NCBI RefSeq assembly: GCF_901538265.1
Contig: NZ_LR593886.1
Coordinates: 4,361,738-4,425,737, forward strand
Direction: 5' to 3'
Source: Gemmata massiliana
GTDB taxonomy: Bacteria; Planctomycetota; Planctomycetia; Gemmatales; Gemmataceae
DNA: 64,000 nucleotides
Positions 1 to 9,084 of this stretch are shown piece after piece. Under the pieces are notes generated by a model that was given only the letters and a program-made list of their open reading frames with translations, did no database searches and had not been told where the DNA came from. Made by a program: the position numbers and the translations under genes. The stretch's first letter is position 1; each line of letters starts with the position of its first letter.

Positions 1-524
1 CTGACCGCGGTGATATACGGCAGGATCATGACCGACAGCACTAACCCGGCCGCCAGAATCCCCTGGCCGGACGCGACGTTCGGTAACCCTAGCGCATCGA
101 AGAACGGTGCGAGCCCTTGTTTCGCCAGGAACTCGCGGCCCCAGAACCCGTACACGACGCTCGGAATGGCCGCGAGGAGTTCGAGCAGGAACGCGCACAC
201 TTTCCGCACCCGCGGCGGTGCCAGTTCCGAAAGGTAAGCGGCGGCGCCGACCCCGAGCGGTACCGCGACCAGCATCGCGATCAGGGACGTGACGACCGTG
301 CCATAAATGAACACCAGCGCCCCGTACTCGTTACCGTCCGGGAACCACTTGGTGCTCGTCAGCAGCCGGTATTTGCCCGGTTCGGACAGGACCGGCCACG
401 CCTTGTACACGAGAACGGCGATCAGTGCGGCCGCGACCGAGAGCACGAACCCGCCGGCAGACTGACACAGCCAGCGGAACACGAAGTCGCCGCGGGACGG
501 TGGGTGCGATTGGTGTGCGGTCAT
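1..524 (-). CDS. pstC: Phosphate ABC transporter permease PstC (3' part outside the window)
   Basis: This is a membrane permease subunit of the high-affinity phosphate ABC importer. It reads from an ATG at 522-524 and leaves the window at base 1, so only about 174 N-terminal residues are visible. A short cytoplasmic N-terminus is followed by a first membrane segment near residues 22-42. The permease core then includes LLAAIPSVVYGFWG near residue 120, which matches the conserved PstC segment around the ABC-ATPase coupling region. The gene follows pstS on the same strand after an 88-base gap, the usual pstS-pstC order. No Pho-box-like operator was seen. The family call is strong; the missing C-terminus prevents a length check. 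Confidence 0.9.
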   Translation of the reverse strand, partial: MTAHQSHPPSRGDFVFRWLCQSAGGFVLSVAAALIAVLVYKAWPVLSEPGKYRLLTSTKWFPDGNEYGALVFIYGTVVTSLIAMLVAVPLGVGAAAYLSELAPPRVRKVCAFLLELLAAIPSVVYGFWGREFLAKQGLAPFFDALGLPNVASGQGILAAGLVLSVMILPYITAV

Positions 525-612
525 GTGGGCCTTGCTCGAGGTCCGGACTTGCAGTCGAAGGGCGCCCGGGGCGGCGTGTGCCCCGAGCGAATGGTGGGTG
601 ACCGTCGACGGA

Positions 613-1680
613 TTACTCGAACGTCACTTGTCCGAGCTTCTCCTGGATCTTCTTGCCCAACTCTTCGGGGAGCGGGGCGTAGTCCATGTCCTTGGCGAAC
701 TTTTGCCCGTCGGTCGTCGCCCACTTCAGGAAGTCGACGATGGTCGGCCCGGTGTCTTTGGGCAACTTGGCGAACAGGATCGCGTAGCTGATCCCGGAGA
801 TCGGGTACGACTTCGCGCCCGCGGTGTCGGTCAGCGAGTACGTGAGATCGTGCAGCGAGTACGGCTCCTTGTCCGATTTCGTCTTGATCGCCTCGGCCGC
901 CGCCGCGGTCACGCCGTCGGCCTCCGCACCGACCCACTCGCCGGCCTTGTTTTTCAGCTTCGCGGTCGCCAGTTCGTTCTTCCGGGCGAACAGCAACTCG
1001 ACGTACCCGATGGTGCCCGCGTTGCCCTTAACGAACCCGGCCACGCCGTCGTTGCCCTCTTGCCCGACGACGCCCTGGACCCAGTCCGGCTTGGTGCTCG
1101 CCTTAATCTTGCCTCCGCTGGCCTTCGAGAGATACTCGGAGAAGATGTTCGAGGTTCCGCTCTTTTCGGCCCGCGCGACCACCACAATATCCTTGTCCGG
1201 GAGCGACAGGCCGGGGTTCAGATCGGAGATCCGCTTGGCGTTCCACTTCTGCACGCTCGGGTCACGGCGGTAGATGTCGGCCAGCACATCCCCGGTCAGT
1301 TTCAGCTCTTTCCCGCTAATTTCCGGCACGTTGTAGACCACCGCGACCGCGCCCATCGTCAGCGGGATGTGGACCACGTCGCCGCCCTTTTCTTTTGCGG
1401 TGGCGAGTTGTTCCTTCGTCAGCGGGGCGTCCGAGCACCCGAAGTCCTTGGTCTTCGCGGTCATCTGTTCGACACCGTACCCCGACCCTTTCGAGACGTA
1501 GTCGATCTCGACGTTCTTGGCCGTTTTGTATTCGCCCGACCATTTTTGCATGATCGGGTTTACGAACGTGGCGCCGCCGCCACTGACCCGTTGAGCCGGC
1601 TGCCCGCCCCCGCACCCGCCGCACCCGCTAAAGAAAGGTAGCGCGAACACCAACACGGCGAAGGCAAAGTACCGGGACAT
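613..1680 (-). CDS. pstS: Phosphate-binding lipoprotein PstS
   Basis: This is the periplasmic substrate-binding protein of the phosphate ABC transporter, 355 residues. The chosen ATG (1678-1680) gives a lipoprotein signal ending in a lipobox (FFSGC) about 19 residues in, and GGAG lies 8 bases upstream. A longer frame starting at 1740 would bury this signal. Typical phosphate-binding loops are visible: GGGATFVNPIMQKW near the mature N-terminus, SKGSGYGVEQ, and EKSGTSNIFSEYL. The neighbour pstC follows directly. Regulation by phosphate starvation is expected for the family but is not shown by the sequence. Confidence 0.94.
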   Translation of the reverse strand: MSRYFAFAVLVFALPFFSGCGGCGGGQPAQRVSGGGATFVNPIMQKWSGEYKTAKNVEIDYVSKGSGYGVEQMTAKTKDFGCSDAPLTKEQLATAKEKGGDVVHIPLTMGAVAVVYNVPEISGKELKLTGDVLADIYRRDPSVQKWNAKRISDLNPGLSLPDKDIVVVARAEKSGTSNIFSEYLSKASGGKIKASTKPDWVQGVVGQEGNDGVAGFVKGNAGTIGYVELLFARKNELATAKLKNKAGEWVGAEADGVTAAAAEAIKTKSDKEPYSLHDLTYSLTDTAGAKSYPISGISYAILFAKLPKDTGPTIVDFLKWATTDGQKFAKDMDYAPLPEELGKKIQEKLGQVTFE

Positions 1681-1987
1681 CAGGTATCTCCGTGGGGACG
1701 GATCGGGGCCAGTGTGCGCACAACTTATCGTTGCCGGCACTTGCGAACAGCCCGGGTTTCGTGAAGGTTTCGTGTAGCTCGCGGGCTACGCTCGAACACT
1801 TGATCCATCAACACGTTGCCTCTCGCTTAGAGTTAGTCCCAGGGCTGATTTGCAGCAAGGGAACGCTTGCCCGACGACCAACCGCGTGTTTTCCGCTCGG
1901 ATCTCCGTAGCTCGACGGGCTTGCTCTGCGCGCTAACCGTAGCTAGCGCGAAAGAGCCGCCGTCCAGCCATTTCGTGCTTCGGTCGT
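1681..1987. other. Intergenic stretch upstream of pstS
   Basis: About 307 bases lie between the pstS start and the end of the nucleoside transporter gene. It contains no convincing open frame, RNA gene or strong hairpin. It must hold the pst promoter, but no clear -35/-10 pair or Pho box could be picked out by eye. Confidence 0.5.
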
Positions 1988-3496
1988 TCACGTGTTCATC
2001 AGCATCCCGGCAACGGCCGCGTTGAGGAGCGTTGCGAGGAAGCCGATGAACAGCGCCTTCATCCCCAACTTCGCGAGGTCGGCCCGGCGCCCCGGGGCCA
2101 TCGCGCCGATCCCGCCGAGCTGAATACCCACCGACGCGAAATTGGCGAACCCTGTCAATGCATACACCGCGAGCAACCGGGAACGCTCTGTCAGTGGAGC
2201 GCCGCTCTGCGTCCACTCTTTTAGCGTCAAGTACGCGACGTGCTCATTTGCTGCGAGCTTGATCCCGAGAAGGCTCCCCACGCGCTCGCACTCTGCCGGT
2301 TGCACACCGAGGAGGAACGCGACCGGCGCGAACAGCCAACCGAAGATCGTTTCCAGTTTCAATCGGTCCGGCCACCAGTCCAGATCAGCGGTAGTGAATC
2401 CGAACCCGATGTTGTCTTTCAGCCACGAACCGCACCACCCAACACCGGGCTTGACCTCGGCCAGGCAGATGTCGAACAGAGCGATGAACGCGATGAACGC
2501 GATCAGCATCGCGGCCACGTTGAGCGCGAGCCACAGCCCGTCCTTCACCCCGCTTGCGGCGGCATCGATGATGTTTACGTAGGGCGTTTCGACCGCGATG
2601 GGTGCGGTACCGGCGGTCACTGGTTTGCCCGCTTCGGGGTAGACCAGTTTTGTGAGGTACAGACTGCACGGGCACGCCATCACACACGTGCAGAGGATCG
2701 CGACCGGGTCGGCGCCGTAGCTGATGTACACGGCCATCATCCCACCGCTGATGTGTGCCATCCCGCTCCCCATGAGTGCGAGCAACTCGGACCGGGTCAT
2801 CGTCGGAACGAACGGTTTCACGATCAGCGGGGCTTCGGTTTGGCCCATGAACACGTTCGCGGACACGGACAGAGTCTCCGCGCCGCTCGTTCCCATCAGG
2901 TACATCATCGCGCGGGCCATCAGGCGCACGAAGAACTGCAACACGCCCAGATAGTACAGCACGCTGAAGAACGACGACACGAAAATGATGGGCGGGAGCG
3001 CCTTGAACGCGAAGACGAAGCCGGACGGCCCGTCGACCTTGGCGAGTGACCCGAACACGAACTCTGCGCCTTTATCGGACGAGGTGATGAGCGCCTTGAT
3101 ACCGGCGCCGATCGCGCGGAACACGTCCCCGACCCAAACGAAGTTGAACCACCTGCTCTTAAACGGGTCGGGGTGAATGATGACGAGCGCGAGCGCGAAC
3201 TGCAAGCCGATGCCCCACAAAAGCGTCTTCCGGCTGACCGATTGTAGGCTCCTCGAAAACAGCGCTGCGATGCCGAAAAAGCACAGAATCCCGCACCCGG
3301 CCTGAACGCGGTACGCGACCTCGGGCCGATCCGCGACCGCGTTTCGACCGATGTATGCGAACGCACCGATCAGCAGAATTGCCGCCAGGATTGCAAGCCG
3401 CCACGTTTTCGGCGTCGGGGGAAGGGCGGTTTCGGGTGGAGTGGTATTGGTGTCCGAATCAGCGGTGGTCGTAGAGCCCGGCGCAGGCGCGATCAT
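1988..3496 (-). CDS. Concentrative nucleoside transporter (CNT/NupC family)
   Basis: This is a predicted cation-coupled nucleoside importer in the inner membrane, 502 residues. After a polar N-terminus of about 30 residues there are repeated hydrophobic segments. The CNT core is recognisable: SANVFMGQTEAPLIVKPF corresponds to the substrate-binding helix with GQ-E, and GSGMAHISGGMMAVYI to the following conserved segment. The C-terminal GFANFASVGIQLGGIGAMAP matches the family signature near the last helices. The ATG at 3494-3496 has only a weak Shine-Dalgarno sequence. The gene stands alone on the minus strand; the substrate (pyrimidine versus purine nucleosides) cannot be told from the sequence. 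Confidence 0.9.
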   Translation of the reverse strand: MIAPAPGSTTTADSDTNTTPPETALPPTPKTWRLAILAAILLIGAFAYIGRNAVADRPEVAYRVQAGCGILCFFGIAALFSRSLQSVSRKTLLWGIGLQFALALVIIHPDPFKSRWFNFVWVGDVFRAIGAGIKALITSSDKGAEFVFGSLAKVDGPSGFVFAFKALPPIIFVSSFFSVLYYLGVLQFFVRLMARAMMYLMGTSGAETLSVSANVFMGQTEAPLIVKPFVPTMTRSELLALMGSGMAHISGGMMAVYISYGADPVAILCTCVMACPCSLYLTKLVYPEAGKPVTAGTAPIAVETPYVNIIDAAASGVKDGLWLALNVAAMLIAFIAFIALFDICLAEVKPGVGWCGSWLKDNIGFGFTTADLDWWPDRLKLETIFGWLFAPVAFLLGVQPAECERVGSLLGIKLAANEHVAYLTLKEWTQSGAPLTERSRLLAVYALTGFANFASVGIQLGGIGAMAPGRRADLAKLGMKALFIGFLATLLNAAVAGMLMNT

Positions 3497-3578
3497 GAGT
3501 GTAACCTGAAGTGAAACGGCGACCCCGCCGGGATCGCCGCAGAACAGACTACTTGCGCGAGGAGAGGAGTGCTACTGC

Positions 3579-6500
3579 TTATCGCCCAAACAGTTCCTTT
3601 AAAATCGTATCGTCGTCCTTCGGCAGTGCCCACAGGTTCAACGCGAATCTCACGATCTTCTCGTCCTTCGCGCTGGGGAGCTTTAACACCGCGAGCCACC
3701 CGCCGTTCTTGGTCGGCACGAAGCGCCACGAACTCCCGTCCGGCGCGCCGGTGGCATCAACGAGCGTAGCCCGACCGTCCGCGGAGAGGATCACGCGGGC
3801 GGTTGCGGGAGAGGTTACTTCTTCGGCCTTCAGATCGAGCGTGATCGCCTTACCGGTTGCGTCGTAGAGGCGCGGTTCTTTGTTGGTTACCCCAGCAAGG
3901 AACCATACCTGGGAACTGCCCGGAATCACCAACTCGAACTTGCGGCCGAGTCCCGTGGCCACCGATCCCTTGAGCGGCACCGGCGTTTCGGCCACGGCGA
4001 GTTCTGGTTGCCCTTTCAGCGTCTCATCGAGTCGGTAGCGGAACGTCGGCTTGCCATCTTTGTCCAGGCTGTAGCCGTCGAATTTCACCGCCATCGGACC
4101 ATCGTAGATACGGGCCGGTTCGAGCGGCATGGGTAATCCGAACGCGGGGTTGCTCGCACGGGTGAGGAAATCCGGCGGTGCAGCACCAGCTTTCGTTAAT
4201 CCCCACGGGTGGCCGGGCGGAGCAGTCCAGAACTTCTGGCCGAGCAGTTTCGCCGGATTACCCCCGCGATTCGCCCACACCGGGGACGCATCGAGGAAGT
4301 TCCCGCCCCACGCATACGCGGTGCGGCACTGGTCCGCACTGAACGCGAGTGACACGTAACCCGGGTACCCCACCGCGACGGCCTTGCTGCCCGCGTCCGG
4401 CATGAACGTGCGGAGCACTTCCGGTCGATCTTTGACCGCGACCACCACGCCCCGCGGGGGTTCGAGGCCGTCCGGCAGCGGCAGATCCGGCCCGAGTGCG
4501 AGGTACGCCCACATTGCTTCGCCCTGCAAGTGCGGACTGGCGTTGAGCATTGTGGTGAGTGTAGATTTGCCGTCCACGAACGCTTGCGGCATCCGGGTTC
4601 CCGGGGCCATTCGGAGGGGCTGACTGAGCCAACGCTCGTACCACTCGTAGCGCACGCGCTGGTCGATCGTGGCGAGGTTCGGGCCGCGCGTTCCGGTGTT
4701 CGTGTACCCGCCGATGTCGTGACACGAGATGCACCCCAGCCCGCCCTTGCCGATGATTTCGCGCCCGGCCGCGACCTTCGCCGCGGTGCGCTCGACGACG
4801 TGAACTTTGTCGTCTGGTACTGTGCCTTCGAGCGCCGCAACTGCTTCGGGTAAGAACCCGACGTTCGGTTCGCCGTACTGCGGCATGCGGAGCTGCATCC
4901 ACGGCCGCGCCCGGCCGCTCTGAGTGAGAACTGCTTTCAGCCAACTTGTTCGCGTTTTGTGCCCGACGCCGGTGAGCATCGGCGGGCGCACGTCGTCTGC
5001 GTTCTCGGCTTTTTCGAGCTGGCGCATTTGGTCGGCGAGTTCGGTCGGAATGCCGCCCTCTCCGTCGCGCTGGTGGCAGTTAAGGCAGTTGAATCTGCGG
5101 AGCGCGACCCGTGCCTGGTACGCAGGAGCAGGCGCGCCATCACCCTCGAGACCGGTCCGGACGAACGCCGCAATGTCTTCGCGTTCTTTCGGGTCGAGTT
5201 TGTAGACGGGCGCTTTTGTCGCATTGGGCTTTTCGGTGAGGCAGCCCTTCGCGTCCGCCTTTTTGATCTGATCGAGTGTGGGCACCACATCTGTTTGCAG
5301 CGGCTGGACCGGCTTACCGTTTTGCTCGATGCTGTGGCAGTTCACGCAGCCCTTTGTGAGCGCGAGTTGTGCGCCCAATTCGGCCCACTGCGATTGCGGT
5401 TTGAGTCGTGCGAACCGCTTTTGTTCTTCGGCAGTGAGCTTTGGAAATACGGTCGGAAGAAGGGCGATGGGTGTAGATTCGGGTTCGGGCATCTCGGGCG
5501 TCACATTTTCGTCCGGCACGCGGCACAAGTACCGCGCGAGGTCGATGGCCTCGCCCGCGTTGAGGTTCATGTTCGGCATGCGCCCGTGCGGGTTCGTTTT
5601 CAGCGGGTTCGCGAGATACGCCGCCAGTGCTTCGGGGCGCGTCTTGCTGCCCAATCCGCCGAGGCTGTATTTGGGGGTGGGGCCGCTCAGCGTTCCGAGG
5701 CCGTACACGAAATCGACCGGCGCGAGCGGCTCTTTTTCCTCATCGTCGTCTTTTTTCTTCTTGGGGAGCGGGTCCGAGTGACATGCCGCGCAACCGGCCA
5801 CGCTGTACAGCACGCGCCCGCGGTCCATGCTTTGTTTGATTTGGTCCGAAGGGATAGTCGGCAGCTTGTAGACGTCGAGCGGCTTTCCCGAGAGCGAGAT
5901 CAAGTATTGGGTGACGGCGAAGCGCTCCGCGGCGCCGGTGGCGTCGTTGCGGAACGTCTTCGGCATCGTCGTGTGGGTGCGCAGTTTCGTGGGATCTTCG
6001 AGCCAAGTGTAGATCCACCCCGGGTACGCGCGCTTGGCGATTTCGGTCAGGTTCGGACCTGTGTGCTCGACGAGTCCCCGGGCCATCTTGTCGTCGGTGC
6101 TCGCGCGGTGGCACTTCACGCACCCGAGTTCCTCGAACTTGAAGCGCCCGTGTTCAAGTGCCGCGTCGGTCGTGAAGTGCTCGGGCCGGTCTTTCGCCAG
6201 GTGGCCGAGGAACTGGTTCGGGAGCGGTTCTTTGATGAACCCGGCCCCCTGCCAGAACAGTTCGACGCGGGCCGTTGGCTCGTTTCCGCGCACGAACCGC
6301 GCTTCAAACGATTGAACGCCGCCCTCCAGATTCACGACATCTTCGGTAGTTCCCTGCGGGCCGGCGGACGCTACCTGTTTCCCGCCTACTTTCACCGTTA
6401 GGGTGCCCCCGCGAACCAGGGCCGAAAACGAGTACTTCCCGGTTCGCGTGACGTTGATATACCCGGTCCACTCCGCGACTGCAGTGACGCCCAATTTGGG

Positions 6501-6701
6501 GTGAGCGGACTCACCTGCGTTGAGCGTGAATGCGACCGTCGGTTCGAGTCGAGTAACGGACGCGGCCTTCGTTACCGGGACGTTCGCGGGGGAACTAAAC
6601 GTCGCGACGAGTCCGGGTTTCAGGTCTGCGGGTTCGATCGCGCGGACGGATTGCGCAGGCAGGAGCGCGGCGAGCGCGAGGAGGATCTGGCGGTATCGCA
6701 T
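3579..6701 (-). CDS. Exported PA14 and multi-haem c-type cytochrome protein
   Basis: This large secreted protein of 1040 residues has a signal peptide (cleavage likely after SVRA, residue ~21). A PA14-like beta-domain covers about residues 25-150 (GYINVTRTGKYSFSALVRGG, FWQGAGFIKEPLP). It is followed by five CxxCH haem-attachment motifs near residues 196 (CVKCH), 305 (CAACH), 453 (CVNCH), 540 (CLNCH) and 657 (CISCH). The last ~300 residues lack CxxCH and look like a beta-rich domain. PA14 is generally carbohydrate-associated and cytochrome modules carry electrons, so a periplasmic or surface redox role is inferred. A KKKKDDDEEKEP stretch follows the second haem site. The gene has no obvious operon partner. 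Confidence 0.82.
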   Translation of the reverse strand: MRYRQILLALAALLPAQSVRAIEPADLKPGLVATFSSPANVPVTKAASVTRLEPTVAFTLNAGESAHPKLGVTAVAEWTGYINVTRTGKYSFSALVRGGTLTVKVGGKQVASAGPQGTTEDVVNLEGGVQSFEARFVRGNEPTARVELFWQGAGFIKEPLPNQFLGHLAKDRPEHFTTDAALEHGRFKFEELGCVKCHRASTDDKMARGLVEHTGPNLTEIAKRAYPGWIYTWLEDPTKLRTHTTMPKTFRNDATGAAERFAVTQYLISLSGKPLDVYKLPTIPSDQIKQSMDRGRVLYSVAGCAACHSDPLPKKKKDDDEEKEPLAPVDFVYGLGTLSGPTPKYSLGGLGSKTRPEALAAYLANPLKTNPHGRMPNMNLNAGEAIDLARYLCRVPDENVTPEMPEPESTPIALLPTVFPKLTAEEQKRFARLKPQSQWAELGAQLALTKGCVNCHSIEQNGKPVQPLQTDVVPTLDQIKKADAKGCLTEKPNATKAPVYKLDPKEREDIAAFVRTGLEGDGAPAPAYQARVALRRFNCLNCHQRDGEGGIPTELADQMRQLEKAENADDVRPPMLTGVGHKTRTSWLKAVLTQSGRARPWMQLRMPQYGEPNVGFLPEAVAALEGTVPDDKVHVVERTAAKVAAGREIIGKGGLGCISCHDIGGYTNTGTRGPNLATIDQRVRYEWYERWLSQPLRMAPGTRMPQAFVDGKSTLTTMLNASPHLQGEAMWAYLALGPDLPLPDGLEPPRGVVVAVKDRPEVLRTFMPDAGSKAVAVGYPGYVSLAFSADQCRTAYAWGGNFLDASPVWANRGGNPAKLLGQKFWTAPPGHPWGLTKAGAAPPDFLTRASNPAFGLPMPLEPARIYDGPMAVKFDGYSLDKDGKPTFRYRLDETLKGQPELAVAETPVPLKGSVATGLGRKFELVIPGSSQVWFLAGVTNKEPRLYDATGKAITLDLKAEEVTSPATARVILSADGRATLVDATGAPDGSSWRFVPTKNGGWLAVLKLPSAKDEKIVRFALNLWALPKDDDTILKELFGR

Positions 6702-6826
6702 TGGGTGGCGAGTGCGGGTCTGGGAGGGCCGGGGGAGTAGTTGATTATCCCGATGCCGGTGGCGGTCGCAAGGGGAAACGCTAGGTTAGCCGCGACTCAA
6801 CGCAGTGCGCCAGGAGCCACGATACC

Positions 6827-8008
6827 ATGTTCGATCTTTCTGCCGTTCAGTCCGCGATCCGCGAAGCCGGTTTTGATGGCTGGCTGCTGTACGATTTCCG
6901 CGGGCTGAACGTCCTCGCCCAGCGCGTCGCGGGCGTCGGTCCCAAGTTGTCGCGCCGGTGGTTTTACTTCGTCCCCGCGACCGGCGAACCCAAGAAACTC
7001 GTTCACGCCATCGAACCGAGTTCGCTCGACCACCTGCCCGGCGCGAACAAGACCGTGTACCGCAAGTGGCAGGATCTCGAAGCCGGGGTCGGGGCGCTCG
7101 TGAGCGGGGCGAAGCGCGTCGCGATGGAGTACAGCGAGCGCAACGCGAACCCCTACATCGGGCGCGTCGACGCGGGCACCATCGAGCTTGTGAAGTCGTT
7201 CGGCTGCGCGATCGCGGCGTCGGGGGATCTGATCCAGCAGTTCGAGGCCGTTTGGGACGACGACCAGGAGAAATCGCACTTCGAGGCCGCGAAGCTGTGC
7301 CGCGAAGCCTACGACGTCGCGTTCAATTTCATCGCGAGTGAGATCAAGGCGAAGGGCGGCGTGCTGGAAACGGCGGTTCAGGCCCGCATCATGAAGCACT
7401 TCGCGGACAACGGCATGACGACGTACAGCCCGCCAATCGTGGGTGTCGGGCCGCACAGCGGTGACCCGCACTTCGATACGGCCCCCGAGACGGACGTCCC
7501 GATCCAGCGCGGGTCGTGGGTGCTAATCGACCTGTGGGCGAAGATGAACCGCCCGCGCTCGGTGTACGCGGACTACACCCGCACCGCATACGTGGGTGAG
7601 ACGGTGCCGGAGCAGTACACGAAAATCTTCAACATTGTGGCCGCGGCCCGGGACGCGGGGATCAAGAAGGTGAAGGACACGTTCGCGAGCGGGAAGCCGC
7701 TCCTGGGCTGGGAAGTGGACAACGCGACCCGGGCCGTGATCGAGAGCGCCGGGTACGGGGAGTTCTACACGCACCGTACCGGGCACAACATCGGTCAGGA
7801 AGTTCACGGCAACGGGGCGCACATCGACGGACTCGAAACGCGCGAGGACCGGCGGATCATCCCGCGAACCTGTTTCAGCATCGAACCGGGGATCTATCTC
7901 CCCGAGTTCGGCGTTCGGAGCGAGGTAGACGTGTACATCGACAAGGACGGCAAGGTCCACGTTACCGGCGGGGAACCGCAGACGGAAGTACACCGAATTT
8001 TGGTGTAA
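6827..8008 (+). CDS. M24-family Xaa-Pro peptidase
   Basis: This is a cytoplasmic dinuclear-metal aminopeptidase P / prolidase-like enzyme of 393 residues, usual for the family. The N-terminal half resembles a creatinase-type domain. The C-terminal pita-bread fold has the five metal ligands in order: Asp in VLIDLWAK (~234), Asp in YADYTRTAY (~248), His in HRTGHNIGQ (~321), Glu in CFSIEPGIYL (~351) and Glu in VRSEVDVYI (~365). The start is supported by AGGAG ten bases upstream. Its 3' end overlaps the convergent transporter gene by 47 bases. Confidence 0.9.
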   Translation: MFDLSAVQSAIREAGFDGWLLYDFRGLNVLAQRVAGVGPKLSRRWFYFVPATGEPKKLVHAIEPSSLDHLPGANKTVYRKWQDLEAGVGALVSGAKRVAMEYSERNANPYIGRVDAGTIELVKSFGCAIAASGDLIQQFEAVWDDDQEKSHFEAAKLCREAYDVAFNFIASEIKAKGGVLETAVQARIMKHFADNGMTTYSPPIVGVGPHSGDPHFDTAPETDVPIQRGSWVLIDLWAKMNRPRSVYADYTRTAYVGETVPEQYTKIFNIVAAARDAGIKKVKDTFASGKPLLGWEVDNATRAVIESAGYGEFYTHRTGHNIGQEVHGNGAHIDGLETREDRRIIPRTCFSIEPGIYLPEFGVRSEVDVYIDKDGKVHVTGGEPQTEVHRILV

Positions 8009-8951
8009 CGACCACCACGGGGGAGTTGCGAAGCGGGTCGCGTCGGCGCTTCTGGCGGACTTGCAGTACCGCGTCCACGATGAAGATGCCGATGGCGGCC
8101 CACACGCACGCGAACGCGGCAATATTCTCCGGAGTGAGCCGGTGCTTCTCGCCGAGCCAGAGGATCGCGATCAGCATTTGCGCGGTCGGTGAGAGGAACT
8201 GAATGAAGCTGACCGCGAGGAGCGGCAGCCGGCGGAGCGAGAGCGTGTAGGTGAGCAGCGGGACCACGGTCACGATGCCGCTGAACGCGATGAGCGCGTT
8301 CAGCCCCCAATCGTTCGCGGACAAGTGATTTTCACCGCGAACCGAGAGATAGATCAGGAACCCGAGTGATACCGGGAGCATCAGGAGCGTTTCGATTGTT
8401 AACCCCGTCATGCTTTCGACGGGGGCTTGCTTCCGCATCAACCCGTAAACACCGAACGTGATCGGCAGCGCGACCGCGATCCACGGTAAGTAGCCCACCG
8501 CGACGCACGGGATCGCGACGCCAACGAGGACGAGCAAAAGGGCAGGGTAGTGCGCGGGGCGGAGGCACTCTTTGAGATAGAGCGTGGCGAACGCCGCATT
8601 CACGAGCGGGAGGATGTAATACCCGAGGCTCGCATCAACCACGCGCCCGGTCACGGTCGCGTAGATGTAGATGAGCCAGTTGAGCGCGAGGAACAGCGCG
8701 GACCCGAGGAGCGTGAGAACCAGCTTTCGCGAGCGCAGGACGCGAAACACATCACTCCAGCCCGCGGCCAACATCGTCAGCAGAAACATGATCGGCAGCG
8801 ACCACGCGATCCGATGCGCGAGAATCTCCCAGGCGGGTACCCCGAATTTCGCGAGCGCGGCGAAGTACAGCGGCACCATTCCCCACCACAGGTACGCGAC
8901 CAGGCCGTAGGTCAGACCGGACCGAAACTGTGCCGCGTTCGGATCGGACAC
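7962..8951 (-). CDS. EamA/RarD-like membrane transporter
   Basis: This is a predicted drug/metabolite-superfamily exporter of 329 residues with about ten hydrophobic helices in two EamA repeats. It matches the RarD type: an N-terminal GLVAYLWWGMVPLYFAAL, then AHRIAWSLPIMFLL, then a C-terminal VSFIQFLSPTAQMLIAIL. The start is a GTG (8949-8951) with GGAGG seven bases upstream. The last 16 codons overlap the convergent M24 peptidase gene. The substrate is unknown; RarD family names reflect early chloramphenicol-resistance reports and do not define one. Confidence 0.87.
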   Translation of the reverse strand: MSDPNAAQFRSGLTYGLVAYLWWGMVPLYFAALAKFGVPAWEILAHRIAWSLPIMFLLTMLAAGWSDVFRVLRSRKLVLTLLGSALFLALNWLIYIYATVTGRVVDASLGYYILPLVNAAFATLYLKECLRPAHYPALLLVLVGVAIPCVAVGYLPWIAVALPITFGVYGLMRKQAPVESMTGLTIETLLMLPVSLGFLIYLSVRGENHLSANDWGLNALIAFSGIVTVVPLLTYTLSLRRLPLLAVSFIQFLSPTAQMLIAILWLGEKHRLTPENIAAFACVWAAIGIFIVDAVLQVRQKRRRDPLRNSPVVVVTPKFGVLPSAVPRR

Positions 8952-9084
8952 CGAAAACCTCCGTAAGTGGTAGCCAACTGGTGCCAGTCAGCGCCTAAAG
9001 TGGTGAACGGTCGGCACGAGCCGACCGCGTGGGCGATTCTGGTCTGAAGGGCGAATCGACATTACGCCGCCTCGTTCAGACGGC

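Noticed and set aside
523-1641. Long plus-strand open frame opposite pstS
   Set aside because: It is antisense to a clear pstS gene. High GC with third-position bias opens long mirror frames; no family motif is visible.
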